DNA of 64,000 nucleotides from Caballeronia sp. Lep1P3 (GTDB lineage Bacteria; Pseudomonadota; Gammaproteobacteria; Burkholderiales; Burkholderiaceae): positions 248,001 to 312,000 of the forward strand of contig NZ_CP084266.1 in NCBI RefSeq assembly GCF_022879595.1. The letters run 5' to 3'. The notes under the pieces were generated by a model. It searched no databases. It worked only from the letters and a program-made list of their open reading frames with translations, and was not told the DNA's origin. Below, piece by piece: positions 18,444-29,106 of the stretch; positions within the stretch are counted from its first letter, which is position 1, and every line of letters begins with the position of its first letter. The position numbers and the translations under genes were made by a program.

Positions 18444-19616
18444 TCACGGGCGCCGCCGCGAAGCGTCCGCGAGACCGGCGTCCGACGCAGGACGGACGAT
18501 TTCCTCGTTCGTCATTGCGTCCACTTGCGGTATCGACGGTTGCTCGTTAATCCACGCATTCAGAATGGCGGAAGTCACGGCGAGAATAACGGGGCCGATA
18601 AATAATCCGACTATTCCGAATGCAAACATGCCGCCGAGCACGCCCGAAAGAATCAGCAGCATCGACAAATTGACGCCGCGCTGAATCAGCAGCGGCCGCA
18701 GGAAATTGTCGAGCATCGCAATCATCAGCGACCACACGAGCAGCAAGGCCGCCGCGACATGCGAGCCGTGCCAGAAAAGCCACGCGACGCCGCCGAGCAA
18801 CGGCAGAAGCGGCCCGATCTGCGCGAGGCACAGCATCAGCATGACCGCGGTGATGACGCCCGCCGCCGGCACGCCGGCAATCCACAAGCCGATGCCGCCG
18901 AGCGCGGACTGCGTGACCGCCGTCACCACGATGCCGAGCGCGACCGCCCGCACCGCGAGTCCCGCGAGCTTGACCGCTTCCGCGCCGCGCTGCGCCGCGA
19001 CGCGCGCCGCGAAACGCTCGACGAACCGTCCGGCCGCTTCGCCGCGAACGTAGAGAATGCCCGAAATGATGAGCGTGATGACCATATGCATCACGAACAC
19101 GCCGACGACGGCCGCGTGCGAGAGCATCCAGCGCGCGGCGATGGTCGCGTAAGGCTCGAGCTTGGCGAGCAGTCCGCCGGGGCCGGCGTCGGACAGCGAT
19201 TGCCATTCCGTCGAAACGCGCTGGCCGGCGAGCGGAACGTCGCGCACCCAGGCGGGCGGCGGAGGCAGCGCGTAGGTCGGCAGGCTCTTGATCGCGGACA
19301 TGATTTCGCCGCCGTGCAGCGCGAGCGTCGAGATCGCCTGATAGAGCGGCACCACGATCACGATCAGCAGCCCGAGCAGCATCACGGCGGTGGCGAGCCA
19401 GCGGCGGTTGCCGCAGCGGCGCTGCACCGCGAGCATGAGCGGCCATGTCGCGATGACGATCGTCGTCGCCCAGATGAGACCCGGCAGGAACGGGCGCAGG
19501 ATATAGAGGCTGCCGGCCGCGAGCGCCGAGAGAATCGCGATCACGAGCAGAATGCGGGCGATGTCGACAGGCTGTCGCGGGTTCAGGTTCGGCTGCCCGT
19601 TGGATGATGTTGGCAT
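18444..19616 (-). CDS. AI-2E family transporter (UPF0118, YdiK/PerM-like)
   Basis: A 390-residue inner-membrane protein with about eight hydrophobic segments, showing the family's FLPGLIWATTIVIATWPL start, a polar central region, and the C-terminal LIWSL-like/NFLRPLLIQRGVNLSMLLILSGVLGG … FGIVGLFIGPV signature. Members are putative exporters or permeases, and the AI-2 link is known only for some. ATG 19616 is used; no neighbour suggests a substrate. Confidence 0.9.
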   Translation of the reverse strand: MPTSSNGQPNLNPRQPVDIARILLVIAILSALAAGSLYILRPFLPGLIWATTIVIATWPLMLAVQRRCGNRRWLATAVMLLGLLIVIVVPLYQAISTLALHGGEIMSAIKSLPTYALPPPPAWVRDVPLAGQRVSTEWQSLSDAGPGGLLAKLEPYATIAARWMLSHAAVVGVFVMHMVITLIISGILYVRGEAAGRFVERFAARVAAQRGAEAVKLAGLAVRAVALGIVVTAVTQSALGGIGLWIAGVPAAGVITAVMLMLCLAQIGPLLPLLGGVAWLFWHGSHVAAALLLVWSLMIAMLDNFLRPLLIQRGVNLSMLLILSGVLGGMFAFGIVGLFIGPVILAVTSAILNAWINEQPSIPQVDAMTNEEIVRPASDAGLADASRRRP

Positions 19617-19886
19617 GGTGCGTGGATATCGGGATGAATGGCGAAACGCGCGGCACGCAAGTCAAGGGATAGGCCAAAGCATGAGCGCAGGCAAGCGGTG
19701 CATTGCAACGAGTGGGCGCGATGATACGGCATCCGATCCATACGACTAAAAACCGCTTTGGTCTCGCGCCTCACATTCGTGCAACGCTGGCGCTGGTAAT
19801 GCGCTCTTCTATTGCCTATGCTTCTTCGGGCGATGAGGGGGCAGCGCATGCCCCGCCGCACAACAAGAACGATTTGGGAGACTGTC

Positions 19887-21632
19887 ATGGCCGGTTTTTC
19901 CCGCATGTCGCACATGTCCCTCGTTGCTCTCGGCGCTCTCGGCGCTTTCGCGATCCTTGCATCGCCGGTATCGCGCGCCGCCGACGAAATCCAGAACAGC
20001 AATACCACGCAGGCTTCGCCCGTGCCCGCGTCGCTGCGTCCCGTCTCGCAACAACAGCTCGACGCCGCCGCGAGCGACAGCGCATCGTGGCTGCATTCGA
20101 ATGGATCGTATGCGCAGACGCGCTACGCGCCCGCGTCGCAGATCAATGCGTCGAACGTGACGAAGCTCAAGCCCGTCTTCGTCTTTCAGACCGCTGTGAT
20201 GGAGTCGATGGAAACCGCGCCGATCGTCTCCAACGGCGTGATGTTCCTCACGACCTCCTATAACCACGTCTACGCGATCGACGCGGTCACAGGCAAGGAG
20301 TTCTGGCATTACAAGCACAAGATGGGACCGGTCACGACCTTCTGCTGCGGACCGAACAACCGCGGCGTTGCGATTGCCGGCGACCGTCTCTTCATGGGCA
20401 CGCTCGACGCGAAGCTCGTCGCGCTCGATGCGAAGACCGGCAACGTCGCATGGTCCACGCAGATCGCCGATCCCGAAGATGGGTATTCGGAGACGATGGC
20501 GCCCGTCGTCGTGGACGGCAAGGTGCTGATCGGCACGAACGGCGGCGAATACGGCATACGCGGCTTTGTGAAGGCATTCGACGCGAACTCGGGCCAGTTG
20601 CTGTGGACGTTCTATACGATCCCCGACACCAGCAGCGAGGGCGTGTGGGCCGAGAACGACGCGGCCGGCCGCAACATGAAGCGCGACATCGAGGCGGAAA
20701 AGAAGGCGCTCGCGGACAAGGGCGGCGACTTCTACAAGACGCTCGGCGGCGGCGTATGGATGGCGCCCGCGGTCGATCGCGCGACGCGCACGGTGTACTT
20801 CGTCGTCGGCAATCCGTCGCCGGACCTGTACGGCGCGATTCGTCCCGGCGACAACCTGTACACGGATTCGCTCGTCGCCGTCGATCTCGACACCGGCAAG
20901 TACAAGTGGCACTACCAGTACATCGCGCATGACGTGTGGGACCTCGACGCCGTGAGCCCGCCGATACTCGCCGACGTGAAGGACAAGAACGGGCAGACGG
21001 TGCCCGGCATCATCCACGGCGGCAAGACGGGCTTCGTCTACGTGCACGATCGCCGCGACGGGCATCTCATTCGCGTTTCCGAGGCGATGATTCCGCAAGA
21101 AGGTGTGTGGACGTTGCCGACGCCGACGGGCGCGCGCATGCTGCCGGGCGCGAACGGCGGCGTGGAATGGTCGCCGATGGCGTTCAGTCCGAAGACGCGC
21201 ATGGCGTATGCCGCGAATCTGCATCAGCCGATGACGTATCAGGTCGAGGAAGCCGCGTATCCCGGCGGCAAGCTGTGGCTGGGCGGCGCGTTCAAGGTGA
21301 TCCCGTCCGAGCAGCAATGGGGCCGGCTCGTCGCGGTCAACGTGGATACGGGCAAGATCGCGTGGGGCTTCAAGACGGACCAGCCGCTCATCGGCGGCGT
21401 GCTCGCCACCGCGGGCGGGCTCGTCTTCAACGGCGAAGGCAACGGCCTGTTCCGCGCCTTCGACGCCGCAAGCGGCCGCAAGCTCTGGGAGTTCCAGTGC
21501 GGCGCGGGCGTCAATGCGCCGGCCGTGTCGTACACGGTCAACGGCAAGCAGTACATCGCGGTCGCGGCGGGCGGCAACACGCAACTCGACTACAAGCGCG
21601 GCAACAGCGTGCTCGTCTTCGCGTTGCCCTGA
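19887..21632 (+). CDS. PQQ-dependent methanol/ethanol-type dehydrogenase
   Basis: A 581-residue periplasmic quinoprotein dehydrogenase. A signal peptide ends at SRAADE (about 32). The eight-bladed propeller has repeated W-docking segments, and the vicinal pair Cys153-Cys154 in [10 protein letters not shown] is the disulphide ring over PQQ. The [12 protein letters not shown] segment holds the catalytic Asp region. It oxidises an alcohol or related compound with PQQ and Ca2+ (or a lanthanide). The TGA overlaps the ATG of a di-haem cytochrome c by one base, so the electron acceptor is translated in coupling. No PQQ synthesis gene is in the window. Confidence 0.93.
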   Translation: MAGFSRMSHMSLVALGALGAFAILASPVSRAADEIQNSNTTQASPVPASLRPVSQQQLDAAASDSASWLHSNGSYAQTRYAPASQINASNVTKLKPVFVFQTAVMESMETAPIVSNGVMFLTTSYNHVYAIDAVTGKEFWHYKHKMGPVTTFCCGPNNRGVAIAGDRLFMGTLDAKLVALDAKTGNVAWSTQIADPEDGYSETMAPVVVDGKVLIGTNGGEYGIRGFVKAFDANSGQLLWTFYTIPDTSSEGVWAENDAAGRNMKRDIEAEKKALADKGGDFYKTLGGGVWMAPAVDRATRTVYFVVGNPSPDLYGAIRPGDNLYTDSLVAVDLDTGKYKWHYQYIAHDVWDLDAVSPPILADVKDKNGQTVPGIIHGGKTGFVYVHDRRDGHLIRVSEAMIPQEGVWTLPTPTGARMLPGANGGVEWSPMAFSPKTRMAYAANLHQPMTYQVEEAAYPGGKLWLGGAFKVIPSEQQWGRLVAVNVDTGKIAWGFKTDQPLIGGVLATAGGLVFNGEGNGLFRAFDAASGRKLWEFQCGAGVNAPAVSYTVNGKQYIAVAAGGNTQLDYKRGNSVLVFALP

Positions 21633-22273
21633 TGCGCGGCCCGTCCATCCAAGCGTCCGATGAAGCGCGGCGGCACCGCAGGCGCGTGCGCGGGTTCATC
21701 GTGTATGTGGTGTGGCTCGTCTGCTGTCTCGTCTTGTCGATGCCTTCGCCCGCTCGCGCCGACGCGCAGGCGGGCGCGGCGAAGGCCGCCGTGTGCAGCG
21801 CGTGCCACGGGCTCAACGGCAATTCGACGACGGGCGACTATCCATCGCTTGCCGGCCAGACTGCGCGCTACATCTACCTCGAACTGCGCGACTTCAAGGC
21901 GGGACGCCGCAGCGACCCGCGCATGTCGCCGATGGCCGCGAACCTTACACCGGACGACATGCACGATCTCGCCGACTACTTCGCCGCGCAAAAACCCGTC
22001 GCGACCGATTTCAAGGCGGACCCGGTGAAGGTCGAGGCGGGCCGCAAGAAGTCCGAGGAACTGCTGTGCACGATGTGTCATCTCGGCGGCTTCGCGGGCC
22101 AGAACGAGATACCGCGCGTGGCGGGGCAGCAGTACGCGTACATCGTCAAGCAGTTGCAGGATTTCCGCGCGAAGAAGCGCACGAACGACGCGGGCAACAT
22201 GACGAGCGTGACCAAGAATCTGTCCGATGCGGACATCGAGAACCTCGCAAACTATGTCGCGAATCTTCAATAG
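21632..22273 (+). CDS. Di-haem c-type cytochrome
   Basis: A 213-residue protein with an N-terminal membrane/signal segment (about 22-43, ending PSPARADA) and two haem c sites, CSACH (55-59) and CTMCH (146-150), each followed by a cytochrome c553-like fold with distal Met (RMSPMAANL, NMTSVTKNL). It is the probable electron acceptor of the PQQ dehydrogenase whose stop codon overlaps its start, passing electrons to a terminal oxidase. The next gene begins 20 bases before its end. Confidence 0.93.
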   Translation: MRGPSIQASDEARRHRRRVRGFIVYVVWLVCCLVLSMPSPARADAQAGAAKAAVCSACHGLNGNSTTGDYPSLAGQTARYIYLELRDFKAGRRSDPRMSPMAANLTPDDMHDLADYFAAQKPVATDFKADPVKVEAGRKKSEELLCTMCHLGGFAGQNEIPRVAGQQYAYIVKQLQDFRAKKRTNDAGNMTSVTKNLSDADIENLANYVANLQ

Positions 22274-22913
22274 CGCGTGGGCGGCCATCGCGCTGGCGTT
22301 GTGCGCGATGTCTGCCGCCGCGCACGCCGACGACGACGCCTATGCGCGCAACGAACACCTGCTCGCGGCGGCGCGCAGCGGCGATCAGAACGCGGTCATG
22401 CGCCTGCTCGACGAAGGCGCGTCGATCGATTCGCGCAATCGCATCGGCGACACGCCGCTCATCAGCGCGTGCAAGAAGGGCGCGACGCCGATGGCGCGCA
22501 TGCTGATCGAACGCGGCGCGAACGTGAATCAGGCCGACGTGCAGGGCATCACGCCGTTGATCGCGGCGGCGTTCGACGGCAACGACGACCTCGCCGCGCT
22601 GCTGCTCGCGCATCGCGCGGACACGGCGGCGACCGATCGCGTCGGCAAGACGGCGATCGAGTATGCGGCGGGGCGCGGGTACACGACGGTCGTCCAGCGT
22701 CTGCTCGATGCAGGCGTCGATGTCAACGCGGTTTATCGCAATCACCTGACGGCGCTCATGTGGGCGGCAGGTTACGATCAGGCGCAAACCGCATCGATGC
22801 TGCTCGCGCGCGGCGCGAACCGCGATCTGCGCGACGACCGCGGCATGACCGCCGGCGACATCGCACGGCAGACGCATTCGGACAAGGTCGCGACGCTGCT
22901 CCTCAATCGATGA
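22254..22913 (+). CDS. Periplasmic ankyrin-repeat protein
   Basis: A 219-residue protein with a signal peptide (about 1-26, cleavage near AHADDD), then five to six ankyrin repeats of about 33 residues (GDTPLISACKKGATPMARMLIERGANVN, GITPLIAAAFDGNDDLAALLLAHRAD and so on). Its start overlaps the cytochrome gene by 20 bases, so the three genes form one translationally coupled operon. Ankyrin proteins bind other proteins. A chaperone or protective role for the dehydrogenase/cytochrome pair is an inference from context only. Confidence 0.9.
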   Translation: MSRIFNSAWAAIALALCAMSAAAHADDDAYARNEHLLAAARSGDQNAVMRLLDEGASIDSRNRIGDTPLISACKKGATPMARMLIERGANVNQADVQGITPLIAAAFDGNDDLAALLLAHRADTAATDRVGKTAIEYAAGRGYTTVVQRLLDAGVDVNAVYRNHLTALMWAAGYDQAQTASMLLARGANRDLRDDRGMTAGDIARQTHSDKVATLLLNR

Positions 22914-22940
22914 GCGCGGAGTACGCGATCCCGAAACAAA

Positions 22941-23001
22941 CGGCGCGAATTTTCGTCCGTTCGCGCCGATCATGGAAAGACGCGAAGTGTGAACTTCGCG
23001 T
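22941..23001 (+). terminator. Two adjacent hairpins after the PQQ operon
   Basis: One stem is CGGCGCGAA/TTCGCGCCG (22941-22949 with 22960-22968). A second is ACGCGAAGT/ACTTCGCGT (22980-22988 with 22993-23001, loop GTGA). They lie between convergent genes. Neither has a T tract, so termination efficiency is uncertain. Confidence 0.4.
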
Positions 23002-23103
23002 GTCTTGCCAATGCTTTAACCTTCGGCGAAGCGCGACATCGCCGAGTCGCCGCGCCGGATTCACAAGAACGTCTCCGCGAGGAGGCCCGCGCTCGACAGC
23101 GCG

Positions 23104-24021
23104 CTACGGCGCAACGTCGATGCCTTCGACGAGGCGTTTCGCCAGGCGCGGCTCGCGCAACTGCTCGATCCACCATTGCAGCGCGCCTCCTTCGTGGTCG
23201 CCGCGCCACGCGACGTAAAGCACGTTCGGCTCGCGCGGATCGGCGGTTGCCTTTTCCACGAGTTCGCCGCGCTTCAAAAGCCCCGCCGCGCGATGCCGCG
23301 GCACCCAGCCCGTGCCGAGTCCCTGCCGCTGCGCAAGAATCTTCGCCCGCATGCTGGGCACGGCAAGCACCGCCTGCCCGCCGACGACGCCATATCCGCG
23401 ACCCGCCGGCGCGCGCGACGAATCCGCCACGACGACCGCCCGATGCGCGGCGAGATGCTCGCGCAGGAGCGGTTCTTTCGCATTCGCGAGTGGATGGCGC
23501 GACGCCACCGCGAACACCCATTCCATCGCGCCCAGTTCGAACCAGCGCAGGCCGGGAATGGCGGGCGGCTCGTTGGTCGCGCCGACGATCAGATCCGCGC
23601 GGCCGTCGCGCAAGGCTTCCCATGTGCCGCTCAGGATTTCGTGCGTGATGCGCAGCGTGACGCCCGAGCCGAATGCATCGAAGGCCTGCACGAGCGGCAG
23701 CAGCGTTTCGAATTCCAGAATCTCGTCGCAGACGATCCACAGCCGGTCCTCCCAGCCGCTTGCGATCTGCTTCACGCGCTGCGTGAGCCGCGACACGTCG
23801 AGCATCAGGCGGGCGGCTTCATCGGCGAGAAGATGGCCGGCGGGCGTCAGTTGCAGCCGATACTGCCGCCGGTCGAACAGCAGCGCGTCGAAGCGCGCCT
23901 CGAGTTGACGCGCCGCGTGCGAGACCGTCGACGGCGCCTTGCCGAGCCGCGCCGCCGCGCGCGACAGGCTGCCGGTCGCGCGAATCGCTTCCAGCAGCGC
24001 GAGTTCTTCCGCCGACAACAT
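23104..24021 (-). CDS. LysR-family transcriptional regulator
   Basis: A 305-residue LysR regulator. It has an N-terminal winged HTH (LEAIRATGSLSRAAARLGKAPSTVSHAARQLE, about 9-40), then a periplasmic-binding-like effector domain from about 90 (WIVCDEILEFETLLPLVQAF). It lies 13 bases downstream of the 3-hydroxyacyl-CoA dehydrogenase gene on the same strand, so it may be co-transcribed. No divergent target gene is present, so its regulon is unknown. Confidence 0.92.
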   Translation of the reverse strand: MLSAEELALLEAIRATGSLSRAAARLGKAPSTVSHAARQLEARFDALLFDRRQYRLQLTPAGHLLADEAARLMLDVSRLTQRVKQIASGWEDRLWIVCDEILEFETLLPLVQAFDAFGSGVTLRITHEILSGTWEALRDGRADLIVGATNEPPAIPGLRWFELGAMEWVFAVASRHPLANAKEPLLREHLAAHRAVVVADSSRAPAGRGYGVVGGQAVLAVPSMRAKILAQRQGLGTGWVPRHRAAGLLKRGELVEKATADPREPNVLYVAWRGDHEGGALQWWIEQLREPRLAKRLVEGIDVAP

Positions 24022-24034
24022 GCCGTCGCCCGCC

Positions 24035-24886
24035 CTAGTCGTAGCGATACACGCCGTGCTTCGTCTTGCGTCCGAGCCGCCCGGCCGCGACCAGTTCGCG
24101 CAGCAGCGGACACGCGCGGTACTTCGAGTCGCCGAAGTCCTTGAGGAACACGTCCATCACGGAGAGGCACACGTCGAGACCGATCAGGTCCGCGAGCGCG
24201 AGCGGACCGATGGGGTGATTCGCGCCGAGCTTCATGCCCGTATCGATTTCCTCGGCCGTCGCGACGCCCTCGTAAAGCACGAAGAACGCCTCGTTGATCA
24301 TCGGCACGAGAATGCGGTTGACGACGAACCCCGGCGAATTGCGCACGCCGATGGGCGATTTGTCGAGCTTTTCGGTGAGCGCGCGCACGGCGGCGGCGGT
24401 TTCGTCGCTCGTCTGCACGCCGCGAATCACTTCGACTAGTTGCAGGAGCGGCACCGGATTGAAGAAGTGCATGCCGATGAAACGCTCGGGCTGCGCGAGC
24501 GTCGCGGCGAGCGCGGTAATCGAAATGGACGACGTGTTCGACGCGACGATCGCATCGGGCCGCGCCGCCGCCTCGATCTGCTTGAGGATGCGCTGCTTGA
24601 GTTCGACGTTCTCGGTCGCGGCCTCGATCACGATATCCGCCGCCGACAGCCGCGCGTAATCGGTCGCCGTCTCGATCCGGGCGATGGCGGCATCGCGCGC
24701 CGATGCGTCGAGCTTGTCCTTCGAGACGAGCCGCTCGAGGCTGTTCGTGAGCGTGGCGACGCCCTTTGCGAGCGCGGCGTCGGTAACGTCGATCAATACG
24801 ACCCTGAACCCCGCGACGGCTGCGACTTGCGCGATGCCGTTGCCCATCGTTCCCGCCCCGACGATACCGACGGTCTGAATGCTCAT
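24035..24886 (-). CDS. 3-hydroxybutyryl-CoA dehydrogenase
   Basis: A 283-residue NAD(P)-dependent dehydrogenase interconverting 3-hydroxyacyl-CoA and 3-oxoacyl-CoA. The Rossmann motif GIVGAGTMGNGIAQ is at 7-20. The catalytic His140 is in GMHFFNPVP with the partner Glu in LVEVIRG. The C-terminal helical domain has GFVVNRILVPMINEA and HPIGPLALADLIGLD. This is the family used in butyrate/PHB and aromatic degradation. ATG 24886 has AGAGGAGC upstream. It is followed by a LysR gene. Confidence 0.94.
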   Translation of the reverse strand: MSIQTVGIVGAGTMGNGIAQVAAVAGFRVVLIDVTDAALAKGVATLTNSLERLVSKDKLDASARDAAIARIETATDYARLSAADIVIEAATENVELKQRILKQIEAAARPDAIVASNTSSISITALAATLAQPERFIGMHFFNPVPLLQLVEVIRGVQTSDETAAAVRALTEKLDKSPIGVRNSPGFVVNRILVPMINEAFFVLYEGVATAEEIDTGMKLGANHPIGPLALADLIGLDVCLSVMDVFLKDFGDSKYRACPLLRELVAAGRLGRKTKHGVYRYD

Positions 24887-25262
24887 GCTTTGCTCCTCTT
24901 GGTTGTCGACGTCCGATTCTAACCAGCCGATCCGCACGCTGCCCGCCGGCGTGCTGCGTCGTGCTGCGTCGTTCTGCCTTGCGATATTTCCGAAAGTTTG
25001 ACCTACACTCAGTTGATCGAGCGGCCGCCGACGGCCAATTGATAGAATGCCGCGCCGTTCAGCGGCCGTCGTCGCATTCCGCGCCAGGCAAGCCTTTCAC
25101 CGGTTGCCGTTCACGCTTCACGGCTTTTCGTCTTCGCTTCGGCCCGCCCAACTGTTTCAATCGTCGCGTCGTTCGGCATTCCGGTCATTGTCTCGAATCA
25201 TGGTTCGGGTACGCGCCGCGTGTCGGCGGCAGCGTCTTTTCGGAGTATTGAAAGTGGTGTCA

Positions 25263-26399
25263 ATGAGAATCGGCATTTCAATGGCGAGTTATGAAGGGCA
25301 AAGCGTCTGGTCCAACGGCATGGGGCAGAACATCGTTTTCCTGGCGGAACTGTTTCAGCGCTTGCCCTTCGTGTCGTCGGTCGTACTGATCGATGTCGGC
25401 GCGCTCGCCGCGATGCCGCAGGACGCGGGCATCGCGGACAAGGGGCTGCGCATCATCACGATGCGCGAAGCGACCGATGCCGTCGATGTGATCGTCGAAC
25501 TCGGCGGCGCGCTCGATGTCGGCTGGCTCGATCTGATGCGCGCGCGCGGACGCAAGGTGGTGTTTCATGTCGTTGGGCAGCCGTATCTCGGCCTCACCGA
25601 AGCAGCCGTCTTCCAAAAGCCGGGTCACATGTCGCGCCCCGACCGCTGCGACGAAGTGTGGCTGCTGCATAAAGACGCGGAACTGGCGCCGATCATGCGG
25701 ACGCTGCATTGTTGCGACGTGTTCGAAGTGCCGTATATCTGGCACCCGCAATTTCTTCAGGCGCGCATTGCGCACGTCGCGCAACATGGCTATCGGTACG
25801 GCTATCGGCCGCGCGCCGAAGCGGGCACGAGCGCGCTGCGCGTCGGCATCTTCGAGCCGAATATCTCCGTGCAGAAGACCTCCAGCATCCCGATGCTGAT
25901 CTGCGAGGAAGCGTATCGCGTGGATAACGGCAGCATCGCGTCGATGGTGGCGCTCAACACCTTCCACATGAAAGAGCATGCCACGCTGCTGCACATGGCG
26001 AACTCGCTCGACCTCGTGCGGGATCATCGCGCGCTCTTCGAAGGCCGCCACGACGTCGTCAGCTTCATGGCGGTGCACGGCGACGCGATCGTTTCGCATC
26101 AATGGGCCAACGACCAGAATTACCTTTACCTCGACGCGCTCTATGGCGGCTATCCGCTCATACACAACTCGCCGTGGATCAAGGACGCCGGCTATTACTA
26201 TCCCGACTTCGACGTGCAGGAAGGCGCGCGGCAATTGCTGCGCGCGCAACGAGAACACGACGCCGCTCTCGACGACTACCGTGAGCGCGGCCGCCGCGTG
26301 ATCGAAGCCGTGAATCCGTTCAGTCAAGCCAACCTCGAAGCCTACGCGCAACGTCTCATGCATCTCTGGAATCGCCCGAACGGGAGCGCCGCACAATGA
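25263..26399 (+). CDS. DUF2827 family protein (glycosyltransferase-like), first of pair
   Basis: A 378-residue cytoplasmic protein of the DUF2827 family, which is common in Burkholderiales and looks like a GT-B glycosyltransferase in outline. The N-terminal half begins MRIGISMASYEGQSVWSNGMGQN. The C-terminal half begins with LRVGIFEPNISVQKTSSIPM and ends in HQWANDQNYLYLDALYGGYPLIHNS, where a nucleotide-sugar site would lie. ATG 25263 is preferred because the long upstream extension is Arg-rich and noncoding in character. It overlaps the next paralogue by ATGA. Function and substrate are unproven; surface polysaccharide or protein glycosylation is an inference. Confidence 0.85.
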   Translation: MRIGISMASYEGQSVWSNGMGQNIVFLAELFQRLPFVSSVVLIDVGALAAMPQDAGIADKGLRIITMREATDAVDVIVELGGALDVGWLDLMRARGRKVVFHVVGQPYLGLTEAAVFQKPGHMSRPDRCDEVWLLHKDAELAPIMRTLHCCDVFEVPYIWHPQFLQARIAHVAQHGYRYGYRPRAEAGTSALRVGIFEPNISVQKTSSIPMLICEEAYRVDNGSIASMVALNTFHMKEHATLLHMANSLDLVRDHRALFEGRHDVVSFMAVHGDAIVSHQWANDQNYLYLDALYGGYPLIHNSPWIKDAGYYYPDFDVQEGARQLLRAQREHDAALDDYRERGRRVIEAVNPFSQANLEAYAQRLMHLWNRPNGSAAQ

Positions 26400-27553
26400 G
26401 CTCGCTCAACAGTAGCAGCAAGAAAACCGCGCCGCGCCGCCTGCGCGTCGGCGTGTCCGTCTATGTGCGCGGCGCCGGTCAGTCGATGTTCGAGAGCGGC
26501 ATCGCGCAGAATGCGTTGTTCCTCATTCAGTTGCTTGCCCGCTCCCCGCGCGTGGAGGCCGTGTATATCGTCGCGAGCGGCGACGGCACACGCGAGGATG
26601 CGAAGCGCTTCATGGCCGATGCGCCCGCGCCGATCATCGAGCCGGAATCGGCGCTCGGGCGCCTCGACGTCATGATCGAGCTGCACGCGCAGGTGGATCG
26701 CGAGTGGGTGCTCAAGTTTCGCGAACGCGGCGGCAAGATCGTCTCGATGCGCGTGGGCAACGACTACGTGCTCGACATCGAGCGCATGATCTTTTCGCTG
26801 CCGCCGGCGGGACTGGTGCCGCAGGTTCCCTACGACGCCGTGTGGACGCTGCCGGAATACGAGCGCTCCTGCAAGCCGTACTTTCGCGCGCTCGGCCGCG
26901 CCCCGGTGACGATCGTGCCGCACATCTGGAGCCCGATGCTCCTGGAGAAAGACGCCCGCAATCTGCCCGAAGGTCTTGCATTCGGTTATCAGCCGGGCAA
27001 GCGGCGCTGGCGCATCGGCATCTTCGAGCCGAACGTCTCGATGGTGAAGACGAGCTATGTGCCGATGCTCAGTTGCGAGTGCGCGCACAGGGCCGACCCG
27101 AACGTGATCGATGGGGTGCGCGTCTACGGCACGGCCAAGCTCAAGGAGCAGCCGACGTTCGTGGAGTTCGCGCGCAATCTGGATATCGTGAGGCATAGTC
27201 TCGCTTCGTTCGAGGCGCGGTTTCCGTTCGCGCAAATCGTGCCGCGCGAGGTGGATGCCGTCGTCAGTCATCATTGGGAAAACGCGCAGAACTATCTGTA
27301 TTACGAGGCGCTCCACGGCGGCTATCCGCTCATTCACAACTCGCACCTGATCGGCGATTGCGGCTACCGCTACGAAGGCTTCGACTGCGAAGATGGCGGC
27401 CGCGCGCTGCGCAGCGCGTTTCAGCGGCACGACACGAATTTCGACGCCTACCGCGCCACCGCGCAAGCCTTTCTGCGCACGCTGGACCCGCTTCACGAAG
27501 CGAATGTGCGCGCCTACTCGGACGCGCTCGACGCCCTCTACGTCAAGCCCTGA
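26396..27553 (+). CDS. DUF2827 family protein, second of pair
   Basis: A 385-residue paralogue of the upstream gene, overlapping it by four bases (ATGA). Shared blocks include RRWRIGIFEPNVSMVKTSYV and HHWENAQNYLYYEALHGGYP, at the same relative positions, though the N-termini differ. The tandem pair probably arose by duplication and now diverges in substrate or forms a heteromer (inference). The pair is followed by a convergent cupin gene 14 bases away. Confidence 0.85.
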   Translation: MSSLNSSSKKTAPRRLRVGVSVYVRGAGQSMFESGIAQNALFLIQLLARSPRVEAVYIVASGDGTREDAKRFMADAPAPIIEPESALGRLDVMIELHAQVDREWVLKFRERGGKIVSMRVGNDYVLDIERMIFSLPPAGLVPQVPYDAVWTLPEYERSCKPYFRALGRAPVTIVPHIWSPMLLEKDARNLPEGLAFGYQPGKRRWRIGIFEPNVSMVKTSYVPMLSCECAHRADPNVIDGVRVYGTAKLKEQPTFVEFARNLDIVRHSLASFEARFPFAQIVPREVDAVVSHHWENAQNYLYYEALHGGYPLIHNSHLIGDCGYRYEGFDCEDGGRALRSAFQRHDTNFDAYRATAQAFLRTLDPLHEANVRAYSDALDALYVKP

Positions 27554-27567
27554 AGCAAGGCCGCGCG

Positions 27568-28047
27568 CTAGCCGAACGCCGTCAGGTCTCTCGGCGTGAG
27601 GCCCAGCGCGCGGCAGTGCGCGGCGTACCGATCCCATCCGGTGCGCCAGTTCTCGGTTGCGAGCGTGCGTCCGCTTTCGTCGACGAAAACGAGTTCGCCC
27701 TGAATGATGTTGAGGGTGACGATGGTTTCCTCGCCCGCGACCGGCGCGACCGCCTCGGGCGTGTGACTCGACCCCGCCGTTTCATACACGATGCTTCCTT
27801 TCTCCGCGATCCACTCGTGCTCGCGGTACTTCCAGCGCCCCTCGACGGTATAGACGATGACCGTGCCCGTATGCCGATGCCGCGGCATCTGACCTTTGGC
27901 CGGCGCTTTGAGAAGCGCGATGGTCTCGCCGCGAATGGGATCGAGCTTGAAGTACTTGACGAGCACATGCTCGCTGTAGGGCGTGAAGGGCACCCACGGC
28001 AGATCGGCGTCGTTGAGGCACGCGGTCTGGATGTGTTCGAACAGCAT
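27568..28047 (-). CDS. Cupin protein, 2,4'-dihydroxyacetophenone-dioxygenase-like
   Basis: A 159-residue single-domain cupin. The metal-binding motif 1 is visible as PRHRHTGTVIVYTVEGRWKYREHEW, with two His and a Glu. The second motif appears as TAGSSHTPEAV. It resembles the acetylacetone/2,4'-dihydroxyacetophenone dioxygenase group, Fe(II) enzymes that cleave C-C bonds, but many members have no known substrate. ATG 28047 follows AGGAG. It is divergent from the ABC exporter genes. Confidence 0.85.
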   Translation of the reverse strand: MLFEHIQTACLNDADLPWVPFTPYSEHVLVKYFKLDPIRGETIALLKAPAKGQMPRHRHTGTVIVYTVEGRWKYREHEWIAEKGSIVYETAGSSHTPEAVAPVAGEETIVTLNIIQGELVFVDESGRTLATENWRTGWDRYAAHCRALGLTPRDLTAFG

Positions 28048-28179
28048 GACGGCTCCTATGGCATGAAGGTGCATCGAGTCGACGTATTGTAGGCAGCGCG
28101 TCGCGCCGCGAACATCGGCCGTTCGGACTACACCTTTCGGATCGAGCCGATTCGCGCGGTATCTGCTATCGTCCACGCC

Positions 28180-29102
<923 letters not shown>

Positions 29103-29106
<4 letters not shown>

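Noticed and set aside
19809..21584. 591-codon minus-strand open frame opposite the PQQ dehydrogenase
   Set aside because: A shadow of the GC-rich gene: Arg/His-rich, no known fold, while the plus strand has all motifs of the quinoprotein.
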